A stretch of DNA of 64,000 bases, from NCBI RefSeq assembly GCF_029784165.1, contig NC_073695.1, positions 196,503,357 to 196,567,356 on the forward strand, written 5' to 3'. This document shows, piece after piece, positions 34,721-45,957 of the stretch. The position numbers were made by a program, and so were the translations under genes. This stretch comes from Wyeomyia smithii. Lineage: Eukaryota > Arthropoda > Insecta > Diptera > Culicidae. The notes below the pieces were generated by a model that was not told where the DNA came from, did no database searches, and saw only the letters and a program-made list of their open reading frames with translations. Position 1 is the stretch's first letter. Every line of letters begins with the position of its first letter.

Positions 34721-35135
34721 CTTAATTATGCAAACAACTGTGCTATGCAAATCAAATTATCAAGCCTTGTTGAAACGTAGATGTCGATTGATCTGATTGG
34801 TCGTTTAATGCTTGCTTTCCCTAACACGGTCGACAAAATTATATACCTAGTTCAGTGGGCTCTAACCTGCTCTTACCAATCATTTTACGAGTAGATGAAT
34901 ATTTACATATATGTGCAAATTAAAATTCGGTCACACTTCAACTCTTCTTTTCCAAAAAAATTTAAAAATATTCAGTACAGGTAATGTAACAATCAACCTT
35001 ATGTAGTTCTATGTCAACTTTGCGGTCGACTTTTTATTATTTTGTGAATTTCCCGATCGGTAACTTAAAACTTATTGTGTAGATCTTTCACCGATTGTAT
35101 ATAAATACAGTTGGTGTGAGCATTCCACAGCAAAT
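34721..35135 (+). promoter_or_regulatory. Possible enhancer/promoter with octamer and TATA motifs
   Basis: TTAATTATGCAAAC (34722-34735) and TATGCAAATCAAATTATC (34744-34761) provide two POU octamer-type sites (ATGCAAAC, ATGCAAAT) with adjoining homeodomain ATTA cores. About 340 bp downstream, TATATAAATA (about 35098-35107) is followed after roughly 25 bp by GAGCATTCCA, a weak initiator. No coding exon follows. The arrangement could be a cis-regulatory piece of a neighbouring gene or chance in AT-rich DNA. Confidence 0.25.
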
Positions 35136-35603
35136 TTATGCTTCAACTTTGCTATTACGATACACAGTTTATGAGCTATGAATGTTCAAAATAAATTATG
35201 CTCAAAAAAAACAGAAAACAATGTTTAAGTTTTTTCTGGAACCTTATATTATTCAATTAAATTTAAATTTCAATTTTTTTAGGTATTTACATTTACATTT
35301 TAAATACTTTTTGATCGAAAATCACGTTTTTCTGTGCGTTTTTTACTGTCAACTGAGCAAACCTATTTAAAAAAATCTGCGATGGGGTACTTACTGCCGG
35401 TACCCAGATAACTGTCTCATAATGAAAAACAACATGTTTAGAAAACGGCGGTTTAATATTATCCGAAAATTTACTGATTTTCAGCTAATTTAAGCAATTA
35501 CATCCAAAACCAATAACCAAGAACAGTTTCATGGCACCACAAGTTTAACGTTGAGAACAAAAAACTATGGGTGCAATTGGTTTTACGTTATATACCTTGA
35601 AAA

Positions 35604-35666
35604 AAAAAACAATATGGGACGAAATATGCGGGTACATTTTAAAAGTACTCGCGAATTTCGTCCCAT
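35604..35666. repeat. Hairpin, 21 bp stem
   Basis: TGGGACGAAATATGCGGGTAC is followed after about 9-10 bases by a near-complementary GTACTCGCGAATTTCGTCCC. It may be the centre of an old foldback MITE, but outer arms are not clear. Confidence 0.6.
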
Positions 35667-36119
35667 CACATATAAATTCAACCAGCAACCGGCAGTATCA
35701 CTGGCAACGTAGATTGTACTACAGTACTATATGCCTAAAATTACACTAATCTGGAGCAAGATTATATGTTCAAAATTTGTACCACTATGCAGTGGGACTG
35801 TAGTGCGGGTACTTTCAATATAGGACAAACACAACTTGGTATTTTTTCCATGTTTTTCCATACAAAAGTAATTCAGAGCATCAAGCGAACATACTTTTTT
35901 TGACGTAGGACTACATCTTACGTTATTACGTTGACATGCTGCGAAAAGTGTAACGAAAAGGTGTTTTTCTCCAATGCGTAAAAACTTTCTACCACCAAAA
36001 ATAATAAAATTGTATCTTCTACAAAGTGTATTAAAATTTTATGATCTAACTGAGACATATATTAAGCGAAGCGCTTTAACACTTAGTAATTTTATTGTGG
36101 CGTCACAAAATTTCAGTTG

Positions 36120-36490
36120 TGTGAAAAGAATCTTCATTTGTGGAACGCAATCCTTTTTTCATTTCACTTAAATAAAACGGGGGCTGAAGCGCATCGAGAG
36201 TTATAAAAGATTTAAGGAAATGCTACTTTAAGTGAAAGAACGTGCTGTGATTGGTTCCATCGCTTTAAAGACGATAATTTCGATGTTTATAACTGTCAGC
36301 GCGGAGCAAGACTAAAAACCCTTGAAGATGCTGAACTGAAAATAATGCTCGATGGACTCATGCCAAACGCAGAAACAGCTTGATTCGGTATTAGAAGTAA
36401 CCTAACAAGATTGTATGCTTTGGAAATGATTGGAAAAACCAAGAACTTTCCTTGTGATTTGAAGCCAAGAGATGTTGAGTGTTGATCTCT
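36120..36490 (+). pseudogene. mariner transposase N-terminal remnant
   Basis: In one frame from about 36150, HLNKTGAEAHREL, GNATLSERTC, DWFHRFKDDNFDV, LKTLEDAELKIMLDGL and finally LKPRDVEC follow in order. This is the DNA-binding half (helix-turn-helix pair and linker) of a mariner transposase. Stops interrupt it after HREL, within the next block and after the PNAETA segment. The catalytic half with the D,D(34)D residues is absent: the sequence leaves the family at about 36480. No terminal inverted repeats were found. It is unrelated to the Tc1-like remnant at 24725. Confidence 0.78.
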
Positions 36491-36757
36491 TTGATGTCAA
36501 AAAATGAATTGTATAACTATCGTTACATCGATCGTTTATTTCAATAAATCTATGTTTATTACAGGAATGCTACAAAAACCGATTGAAATATCTCAAAAAC
36601 AGATACCTGCAAATATTAAGTCGCCAAGGGCTTTATGATTTGAAAAAACTGTTGAAATCATTCATCATCATTCAAGCATTGATCTATGATCTATGTATAT
36701 AAAAGACAAGTTCATATGCATGTTTATATGTATGCTCCAGCGAGACTCTTGAACAGA

Positions 36758-37000
36758 GCCTGACAAAGTCATTTTCAATTGACAATTATCAGGTTATAGT
36801 GACGCTTTGACCCGTCGCTTTCAATTGAAAAGCTTTTGTATCATTTTCGAGCACTTCGTGAGTTACAAGACACACAGTCGAAAGCTCTTGCTGTGATTCT
36901 GACAACTGAAGGGCCTTCAATTGATACAAACGCTTTTCAATTGAAAGCGGAGATTATCACTATCACTCTCACAATAAGAATCTCAATTGAAAATTGCAAT
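36758..37000. repeat. Foldback MITE with CTTTCAATTGAAAAGC arms
   Basis: GTCGCTTTCAATTGAAAAGC (36814-36833) and GCTTTTCAATTGAAAGCGGA (36931-36950) are inverted copies, flanked inward by TTTGTATCA and TGATACAAA. Weaker outer pairing joins TCATTTTCAATTGACA and TCAATTGAAAATTGCA. The whole is about 240 bp, non-coding, and ends next to the (TA)n array. Confidence 0.62.
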
Positions 37001-37025
37001 GAGCGCTGACGGAGACAGAAGGCTT

Positions 37026-37148
<123 letters not shown>

Positions 37149-37149
37149 T

Positions 37150-37318
37150 CGGACTCGATTATCCGGAGACTCGATTATCCGGAGATTCGATTATCCGGAG
37201 ATTCGATTATCCGGAGACTCGATTATCCGGAGACTCGATTATCCGGGGGCTCGATTATCCGGGGCTCGATTATCCGGGGCTCGATTATCCGGAGAAAATG
37301 GTTCGATTATCCGGAGTA
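37150..37318 (+). repeat. CTCGATTATCCGGAGA minisatellite derived from a transposon end
   Basis: Ten consecutive units of 15-16 bp (one 22 bp) repeat the core TCGATTATCCGG that also forms the element's terminal inverted repeat. Variation is mainly GGAGA versus GGGGG. Two further direct copies lie just inside the right end (41903-41935). Confidence 0.92.
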
Positions 37319-38039
37319 TTTTTTTTTTCTCCTGTATTTCTATAATGTACTCTTGTCTTTCGGGTCATTGGGAGTTTCGGGGTTGTTCAAAATTGTAACA
37401 ACAGTGCCCCGTTCTGTTTAGGCAGTTTGTTCTAAGCAGTTTGCTGGTCGTTCTTTCAACCAATTCTTACTCTACAACCTCCAAGAGCAAGATATTATGA
37501 TTTTTGTTGCCGATGAGGACAACCACTAATGGTCAACCGGTTTCGAATTTATAGCCGAAACATATTCCTGTACTATAATGTCCATGATCAATGCAGTGGG
37601 CAACAAATGGTGAGGACAACCTGGAAGGAGCGTCAAACATAGCTTCGGCCCTCACAAGTTCCTAACTTACACCTCCGCGAGTCATATGATTACACTAGAC
37701 TGCCGGTTGGAACATGGATACAACTGGTTGGTGTTGTCTGAGCAATGTTGTCATCCGACAATAGCTAAGTGAGAAGGTGCGACGCGATCTTTGGCGCGTA
37801 AACCATATTCCGGCGGTAGAGGAAATGCTTCGCCAACCTGAACGTCTGTTCACCAAGATGGTGCGGCTCAAAACAGCGTCTGATCTCCATGTTAGGAGCG
37901 GCTGATCAACGTCCTGGTTGCAGCGTGGGACTCTAAACAGAGCTGACACGATGGTACCCCGGCGAGACAGGGGGTTGGGGAAGGCCCAACAAGCCGCCCC
38001 GGAAAACAACATGTTACAAACAACGTACGAGATAATGCG

Positions 38040-38757
38040 GATCGGAACAATCGGCATAGACCTAGGCAACAAAATAAGGACTACGATTGGAAACTTGGGA
38101 CATGGAACTGCAAATCGCTCTGCTTTCCAGGATGCGACAGGATAATCTATGACGAGCTACATCCACGCAACTTCGAAGTCGTAGCGCTGCAGGAACTTTG
38201 TTGGACAGGACAGAAGGTATGGAGAAGCGGGCACCGGGCGGCTACTTTCTACCAGAGCTGTGGCACAACCAGCGAGCTGGGAACCGTCTTCATAGTACTG
38301 GGTAAGATGCGCCAACGCGTGATGGGGTGGCAGCCGATCAACGCAAGGATGTGCAAGTTGAGGATAAAGGGCCGGTTCTTCAACTACAGCATCATCAACG
38401 TGCACTGCCCACATGAAGGAAGACCCGACGACGAGAAGGAAGCGTTGTACGCGCAGCTGGAGCAGGTCTACGATAGCTGCCCGCGACGGGACGTGAAAAT
38501 CGTTATTGGGGACATGAATGCTAAGGTAGGCCGGGAGGCAATGTACAGACCGGTAATCGGACCAGATAGCCTGCGGTATGGTAGTCCGAAGTACCTTCTT
38601 CCCCCGCAAAGATATCCACAAATCCACCTGGAGATCACCCGACCAACAGACAGAGAACCAAATCGACCACGTTCTAATCGACGGCAGGTTTTTCTCCGAC
38701 ATCATCAACGTTCGCACCTACTGCAGTGCGAATATAGATTCGGACCACTACTGTGAT
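38040..38757 (+). pseudogene. RTE endonuclease (APE-type), frameshifted
   Basis: From about 38090 one frame gives NLGHG where a neighbouring frame gives KLGTWNCKSL, the domain start. The 149-codon frame at 38307 supplies LRIKGRFFNYSIINVHCPHE (residues about 22-41) and VKIVIGDMNAKVGREAMYRP (residues about 58-78). The next frame, from 38578, supplies STFFPRKDIHKSTWRSPD, NQIDHVLIDGRF and NIDSDHY. D and N in GDMN, NQIDHVL and SDHY are the expected catalytic positions. Intact homologues nick DNA; the craniofacial development protein 2-like genes of animals derive from this type of domain. Two frameshifts separate the blocks. Confidence 0.85.
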
Positions 38758-39399
38758 TCTACTGTGAGATTCGGACCACTAGCTGTGTGCATGCGCTCAA
38801 AACTATCGACGGTGTATAACACCCGCCGAAGTCGAACGCCGCGACCAAATATTGAGCAACTGCGGGACGCCGAGGCTGCACAGGAATACGCGCAGCAGCT
38901 GGAGGCAGTGCTACCCACGGATGAGCAGCTTGGCGCAGCTACCCTTGAAGATGGCTGAAGGAGCATCCGATCCGCCATAGGTAGCACTGCTGTAGCGCTA
39001 CTAGGTACAAGGGCCCCGAATCATAGAAATGACTGGTTTGACGGCGAATGCAAACGGTTAGTCGAGGAGAAGAATGCAGCACGGGCGAGAATGCTGCAAC
39101 ACCGCACGAGAGCGAACGTGGAACGATACCGACAGGCACGGAACAGCCCAAACTCAGTCCTCCGAAGGAAGAAGCGCCAGCAAGAGGACCGAGATCGCGT
39201 AGCGATGGAAGAGCTGTACCAAGACTAACGACTACGAGAAGCTGAACAGCTCCCGTAAAGGCTTCGTGCCGCAAGCCGATATGTGCAGGAGCTTGGACGG
39301 CAACCTCCTTACTGACGAGTGTGAGGTGATCGGAAGGTGGAGACAGCTCTTCGACGAGCATCTAAACGGCGATGCAGTAGAGCGCGAGGACGGTATGGC

Positions 39400-40350
39400 A
39401 ACTGATCTTGGTGCACGAGCAGAAGACATCAGCCCCAGATCTTCCAGCCCCAGATCTTCTGGAGGTGGAGGAGGAAATTGGTCGGCTGAATAAAAACAAA
39501 GCTGCTGGAGTGGAACAACTTCCCAGCGAGCTATTGAAATACGGTGGAGAAACACTGGCTAGAGCCGTGCAATGGGTCATTGTCAAGGTTTGGGAGGAAG
39601 AACGAGTACCGGAGGAGTGGATGGAGGGTATTGTGTGTCCCATCTACAAAAAGGGCGACAAACTGGAGTGCTGCAATTATCGGGATTTATGGGTGCCCGC
39701 GCCACCACGGATCAGATATTCGCGGTTCGGCAGGTTATGCAGAAATGCCGCGAATATAACGTGCCCACACATCATTTGTTCATCGATTTCAAATCGGCGT
39801 ACGACACAATCGATCGGAACAAGCTATGGGAAATTATGCACGACTACGGTTTTCCGGACAAACTGACGCGGTTGGTCAAAGCGACGATGGATCGAGTGAT
39901 GTGTGTAGTTCGTGTTTCGGGGGCACTCTCGAGCCCCTTCGAAACCCGAAGAGGGCTGAGGCAAGGTGATGGTCTCTCGTGCCTACTGTTCAACATTGCC
40001 CTGGAAGGTGTCATTAGAAGAGCGGGGATTAACACGAGTGGCACGGTTTCCAAAAGTCGGTTTAACTGTTTGGTTTCGCCGACGATATCGACATTGTGGC
40101 TCGGACCTTTGTGAAAATGGCGGATACGTACATCGTATTAAAGGCTGAAGCCAAAAAGATTGGACTGGTCATCAATGCATCGAAGACGAAGTACATGAAA
40201 GGAAGGGGTTCACGTGAAGACAGTAACAGTATCAGTAACCTCCCACCTCGAGTTCAAATTGGTGGTGATGAAATCGAGGTGGTCGATGAGTTCGTGTACC
40301 TGGGCTCACTGGTAACTGCCGACAACGATACCAGCAGAGAAATTTAACGG
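39400..40350 (+). pseudogene. RTE reverse transcriptase, frameshifted
   Basis: The frame from 39408 carries LNKNKAAGVEQLPSELLKYG, WEEERVPEEWMEGIVCPIYK and LECCNYRD. A deletion then joins NYRD to a GARATTDQIFAVRQVMQKCR block in another frame, removing the usual stretch between. That frame continues with FIDFKSAYDTIDR (first catalytic aspartates) and GLRQGDGLSCLLFNIALEGV. The FADD motif is encoded at about 40074-40090 in a third frame (FGFADDIDIVA). The stretch 40096-40347 has LVINASKTKYM and VVDEFVYLGSLVT. All polymerase motifs survive, but not in one frame. Confidence 0.87.
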
Positions 40351-40356
40351 CGCATT

Positions 40357-40818
40357 ATGGCAGGAAATCGTGCATACTTTGGTCTCCGGAGGACGCTTCG
40401 ATCGAGTAGAATTCGCCGCCGCACCAAGTTAACCATCTACAAGACGCTGATCAGACCGGTAGTCCTCTACGGGCATGAGACATGGACTATGCTTGTGGAG
40501 GACCAACGCGCCCTTGCGGTGTTCGAGCGGAAGGTGCTGCGTACCATCTTCGGTGGACTGCAGATGGAAAACGGAGTGTGGAGAAGGCGAATGAATCACG
40601 AACTGCAGGAGCTTCTTGGGGAGCCATCTATCGTCCACACCGCTAAGATAGGCAGGCTGCGGTGGGCTGGGCTTGTTGTAAGGATGTCAGACGACAGCCC
40701 GGTAAAGATGGTTCTTGAAACCAATCCGTCAGGGACGAGACGGAGAGGTGCACAGCGGGCAAGGTGGATCGATCAGATGGAAGACGACCTGCGGACCCTA
40801 CGCAGACTGCAGAGCTAG
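40357..40818 (+). pseudogene. RTE C-terminal domain
   Basis: A 153-codon open frame has YFGLRRTLRSSRIRRRTKLT, LYGHETWTM, FERKVLRTIFGG, GRLRWAGLVVRM and RRRGAQRARWIDQMEDDL. This matches the conserved tail found in RTE/BovB polyproteins after the polymerase. Its exact role is unclear; it follows the RT thumb. A stop at 40346 separates it from the previous frame (…SREI, then TAA), a simple point change. It ends in an Arg/Trp-rich segment and the short 3' UTR begins about 40 bp before the GTAA tail. Confidence 0.85.
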
Positions 40819-41037
40819 CGAACTGCAGCCATGGCGCGAGTGGAATGGAGACGACTCTTACGTACAGCGAAGGCCACACCACGGCTTGGGACTGTTTGGT
40901 AAGTAAGTATGATCAATGCAGTACTTAGAACCACAGGCAGGCCTGTCCCGGTGGTGTTCCGGATACTCCAGGATTATTAAACCAAAACTCATCAAGCGAA
41001 CTCAATAACGATTTGAAATCCGCAAAGTTATAGGTCA

Positions 41038-41463
41038 CCCGATCAGAAAGACAAAACAAAAATGTAACAGAAGTTGTTAGTTTGTTATGCGAAAAACCTT
41101 ACAGACTGTGTTTTCAATTCGATCCCGTTAGGTGATAAAATTACAGAAATTATAACAAAAATGATTCTACTAGTATCAAATCCATAACAAAGTTTGTTAT
41201 GAACGGATCAGCTTTCTAACAAAATAAGATAGCATATAGAACAGTATAATAACAACAACAGCTTTTGATAGAGAAAAAAAGTTAGACTTGGTTCAGAACA
41301 ACTCCATTACAGGATTTGTCATTATAACTCATTCAGATTCAGATTCAACTCATTCAGATTCCCATTTTGCAAATGGGAAAATATAAAATCGTATCAAAAT
41401 ATGTTATTTGTATCCCCCGCTGATAGAATTTTGTAATTTTTTAGTTATGCTCTTCTGATCGGG
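41038..41463. mobile_element. MITE with CCCGATCAGAA ends and TCA duplication
   Basis: CCCGATCAGAA at the left and TTCTGATCGGG at the right are exact inverted repeats. TCA lies outside each end (41035-41037, 41464-41466). A 3 bp duplication is typical of PIF/Harbinger-derived MITEs. The 426 bp interior is AT-rich and non-coding, with a partial direct repeat of AACTCATTCAGATTC at 41326-41371. Confidence 0.78.
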
Positions 41464-41999
41464 TCAGTCAAGAAATAGAAAAAAAATCATGATTGTTGTC
41501 AAAATCGAACAGGGTCTGTAAATGTTACTCCTCTTAATTCCTTCTTAATATTTAAGATAATAAAAACAGACATTCCTTCTTAACATTTAAGATAATAAAA
41601 ACAGACAAATATATGAATCAAATCAAATTTTTTTACACTTTTTGGAAAATATTTCCTTTAATCTCCCGAAGCAAAAGCTGTCTTTGGTAGTTTTAATTTA
41701 TTTTATTTCGTTTTTTTTTCATCTTCCGGATAATCAATATAACATAATTTATTATTACGTATATACGTATGACAAACGCCGACAAACAGTCTAAAGACAA
41801 TTTGCAATTTATTTCGTCGGCACATGTATTGTGTACAATATATTTCAATGAAAAACTCACTGTTCTAGATGAGAGATATCAAAAATTGAAAAATAAAAAA
41901 TGGCTCGATTATCCGGAGGGTTCGATTATCCGGAGTGAAATGTTTTTAAAAACTCCGGATAATCGAGTCCAACCTGTATATATATTTAGAATTGCAAAA

Positions 42000-42985
<986 letters not shown>

Positions 42986-43215
42986 TACCTTTTGTAACTA
43001 AAGGCAATTCTTTATCCTCGTTACCAACTACGAGCTTTAACTAAATCTAGAACTAAAACTAGCATGTTTTTTTTTATCGATAGTTTAATTTGTTGGTTGA
43101 TGTTAGATGGGCATTTTGATGCTTTTCAAGTAGCGATAAATCAGTAGCAAGTATGTCATGTTCCGCTGAGCCAGGATATCACGGACTGGGACAAAGGGTT
43201 GTATTCTTCCGGCCC
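42986..43215 (-). mobile_element. Truncated 3' end of the I-type LINE family
   Basis: The segment from ACTAAAGGCAATTCTTTATC to ACAAAGGGTTGTATTCTTCC aligns block by block with 18473-18680, the 3' UTR of the I-type element (TACGAGCT, AACTAAATCTA, AAACTA(G/A)CATGTTTTTTT, ATGCTTTTCAAGTAGC). Sequence beyond the RNase H end and the terminal 90 bp with the tail are missing, so it is an internal fragment of a 3' end. Confidence 0.82.
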
Positions 43216-45665
43216 TGAGGGAGTCCAAAAGTAGAGAACAAGGAGCGTTGCAAATTGTTTCATTGGGGAAGGGGGAAGTAAGAACAGCGTTTCGTGAACA
43301 ATAATATCTGGAAAGACTATGATTTTATTCCAAAAAACGAGCATTTTTATTAAGCAAATCCGTCACAATTAACTGCATAATATTTTCTCGGTAAAGTTAA
43401 ATACCAAACTACTTGAAAACACTTTCGTATACCGTTGCTCCGTAAAAAAAATACTAAGAGATCGGAAACCGAATGTGTTTATCGGAATATCGTAAATTTG
43501 TTTGCCGAAAAAAATCTGCAAAACAGTCAATTCCAAGTACAGTAAACTAAAATACCAAATCTGGGAACCCTGACATCATTTAACCGAAATCTCGTCGAAA
43601 CAAAAAAACTATTACCGAGACTCCGAAAAATAGAACTGTCGAAATAATGAAAGCTTCACTATTAGTATTGTTCGTGTTTCGGTTTAAATGTGAAAGGAGC
43701 AGGTATTGCGTTACCATATCAAGATCAACTCAAAATATTGAGTGAGTATACACTATTTTTCTCAGAACTTGCTTGTGTTCATTGCAAATAGTACTAAAAG
43801 AAAATGGTTAATTCTTTCTTTACTTAATTTTGTAAGTTAACGACTCGCTTCGCAGGATGGAAGTTGTAGAGTGATGATGTTATTTTATTTCCAGGAAGCA
43901 ACACAACTCTCCCGTTTCTACCAAAGCTGTAATTATTTGAATGATTTGAATAAATCACAAAATTATACGAATAGTCAATTGTTTCAAACATATTCTTGAT
44001 TTGTCAGAAAAATCACAAACGAAAAAAATCGAAGAATAAGAAAAGAAAAAGGGATCAGGAAGCAAAAAAGACTGCCAGAGGAAGAAAAAGATAAAATTTT
44101 TTTATTACTTTACTAAGGTGGTCTTCAGCCACAGTCTGGTTCGCCACCAGAAATAGATAATTGTTTGAATTGACATGTGAATAATTAAAAATTACAGCCA
44201 CAAAAGACAATCAACAATACGGCCGCATTGGCTCTTTTAGTCCCAATGCTCTTCGGGCATTCAAAGAAAATTAAAACTTTATTTCGGGAAAAAAGGGAGA
44301 AACTAATCGAGAGAGGAGGAATGATTTTTTGTGTAGTTATTTATTGAAGGTAAAATTCTATCACATTCATGATTCTTAACATAGCTTACCAGAGGCGAAT
44401 GCCAAATTAGGCAAAGCCTCTTAAAAAAAAAGAAAAAAAGAAAAAAAAAACATAGCTCACATCGCGAATAAATAGGGACAAGGAATATCAATTTTCGACG
44501 TGAACCAGTTCTCAGTTACTTCTAAGCCACCATAACAACAAGAGCTTATGTTGAATCCCGAGCATAATCCAATGCTCAGCTAGTTCAATATATAATTATT
44601 GTTTATTTTCAAGTTTTCTAAAATTGATTTCAAAATAACTTAAAAATTAATGCTTTACAAAGCTAATTGTTATAAGCTTTTCGATTTTAAATTACCATTC
44701 AAATCGTTTAAAATCATTGGAATAGAAATATTTGGATAAATGTCAAAATAAATATATTTTTAATAACGTATCCTGCCTGTTTTCCATTTTTTCATTCTGA
44801 GCTTTTTATCAAAAGTGGCATTATACCTTCAAGTTTTTTCAAGAAAATAAAAATAATCTACTCTCTAATCTGTTTTTTTTTTTTTCAGTCAAGAAAATAA
44901 ATAGTTACGGGGTACTTTTTTATAAGACATTATTAATCCCCTACAACTCATTCTTAGACAACTTTATATACAACCAACGGTTTCTGAGCTACAATGCTTT
45001 TAATATAACCTATTCATAGTCCCTTTTAGAAAATTTTCCTCGAGTCTAAAAATCTTCCCCTTCTGTGAAAAATACTCTGTTTATTTCAAATCAAAAGTTG
45101 TCGACATTCGACCATACGTCATTGGGCGTGGTTTTGCTCTTACAGATATTTTATTTTCAAATATTTTTTTTGTTTCCAAAGATCATCATGTCGTATTGAA
45201 TACTCTCCAAACTTGTAACAGGATTTATTACTAAAAGATAAACTGACAGAAAGTTGAGTTGAAATACAACAAAAGTAGTGGAAACGATTTCGAGTCTTTT
45301 GTCACAATCAATACGGCCTTTATAAAATACGCGAAAACTGTGATCACGTTAGCAGTACTATCCCGTAAAGTTGAGTACCGAATCTATAAGCAACCTCGTA
45401 TTGTATCAATTTTGGCAGTTGACGTATTCCTGCTAACCTGTACGATTGTATACGGCCTTCGTAGCAAGCTTTATCAGCCATATTGTGTATTAAGTAAAAG
45501 TCGGTTTAAAACAATATCTAAGTTGAAATTTTCGCCTAATATCAATTAAAACATTTTTATAATTTTGGTATGGGCCTCTGATAATTAAAAATTGCGGCTA
45601 AGTTTATGTATTTTTTTCTTTTACTGTCGACCATTTACTGTGCAAATTTTTTTCTTAACGTCCAA
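43216..45665. other. Unassigned AT-rich DNA
   Basis: No gene was found. The block ACTTTACTAAGGTGGTCTTC at 44106 with CAGCCACAGTCTGGTTCGCC looks like the inverted end of a LINE 3' UTR but could not be assigned. Adenine runs mixed with G (44415-44450) are simple sequence. A 96-codon frame at 45259-45549 has no recognisable motif. Confidence 0.45.
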
Positions 45666-45957
45666 ACTGATTTTTTATAACTCCAGCTCAAACTGGAAAA
45701 AATTTAAAGATTATGGCTTTTTAACCATACCTGTAAGTTTTGGTGCTCCTATCAAAGAGAACTTTTTCAGAGACTTAAAAGAGTTTTACCGTGAGCCAAC
45801 GTAGAAGCGACGGACCCAGTGAGCACTTATTGTGCGGCATTTTGAGACTTTTCTGCATAGGCTAGGGGCTCCAAAATCACATTGATTGTTTGAAAAACCA
45901 TAATCTTTTTTGAGCTTTAGGGCAAAATTTTGTTCGCTTTTGTCGTCCAGTGTAATC
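45666..45957 (-). repeat. ACACTGGTCGACAAAAGCG interspersed repeat, copy 2
   Basis: Inverse partner of 33035-33320. The terminal block reads TTCGCTTTTGTCGTCCAGTG at the right end. Similarity extends left to about 45630, where GACCATTTACTGTGC begins, so this copy may be longer than the first. Confidence 0.68.

Larger units (their letters stand above)
33860..36090. other. Unique-looking DNA between elements
   Basis: No gene was recognised. A short AGC/CGG trinucleotide repeat lies at 34184-34262. An enhancer-like motif cluster and a TATA-type promoter candidate lie at 34721-35135, described separately, and a perfect-looking hairpin is at 35604-35666. Open frames of about 60 codons at 35182-35370, 35567-35749 and 35974-36171 carry no motif; the last runs into the mariner remnant. 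Confidence 0.45.
37598..40908 (+). mobile_element. Full-length-sized RTE-like retrotransposon, copy 2
   Basis: ATGATCAATGCAGT flanks the element at 37584-37597 and 40909-40922, a perfect 14 bp target-site duplication that sets its length at about 3.3 kb, the size of intact RTE elements. It carries EN, RT and a C-terminal domain in order, and ends in a short GTAAGTAAGT tail in place of poly(A), another RTE trait. Its ORF is broken by several frameshifts, but the duplication is perfect and blocks are well conserved, so it is younger than the copy at 437-3690. It inserted into the pogo-like element. Confidence 0.9.

Noticed and set aside
37150..37318. Regular ~16 bp direct repeats that could suggest a CRISPR array
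   Set aside because: The units are contiguous with no unique spacers, and the context is a eukaryotic transposon end.
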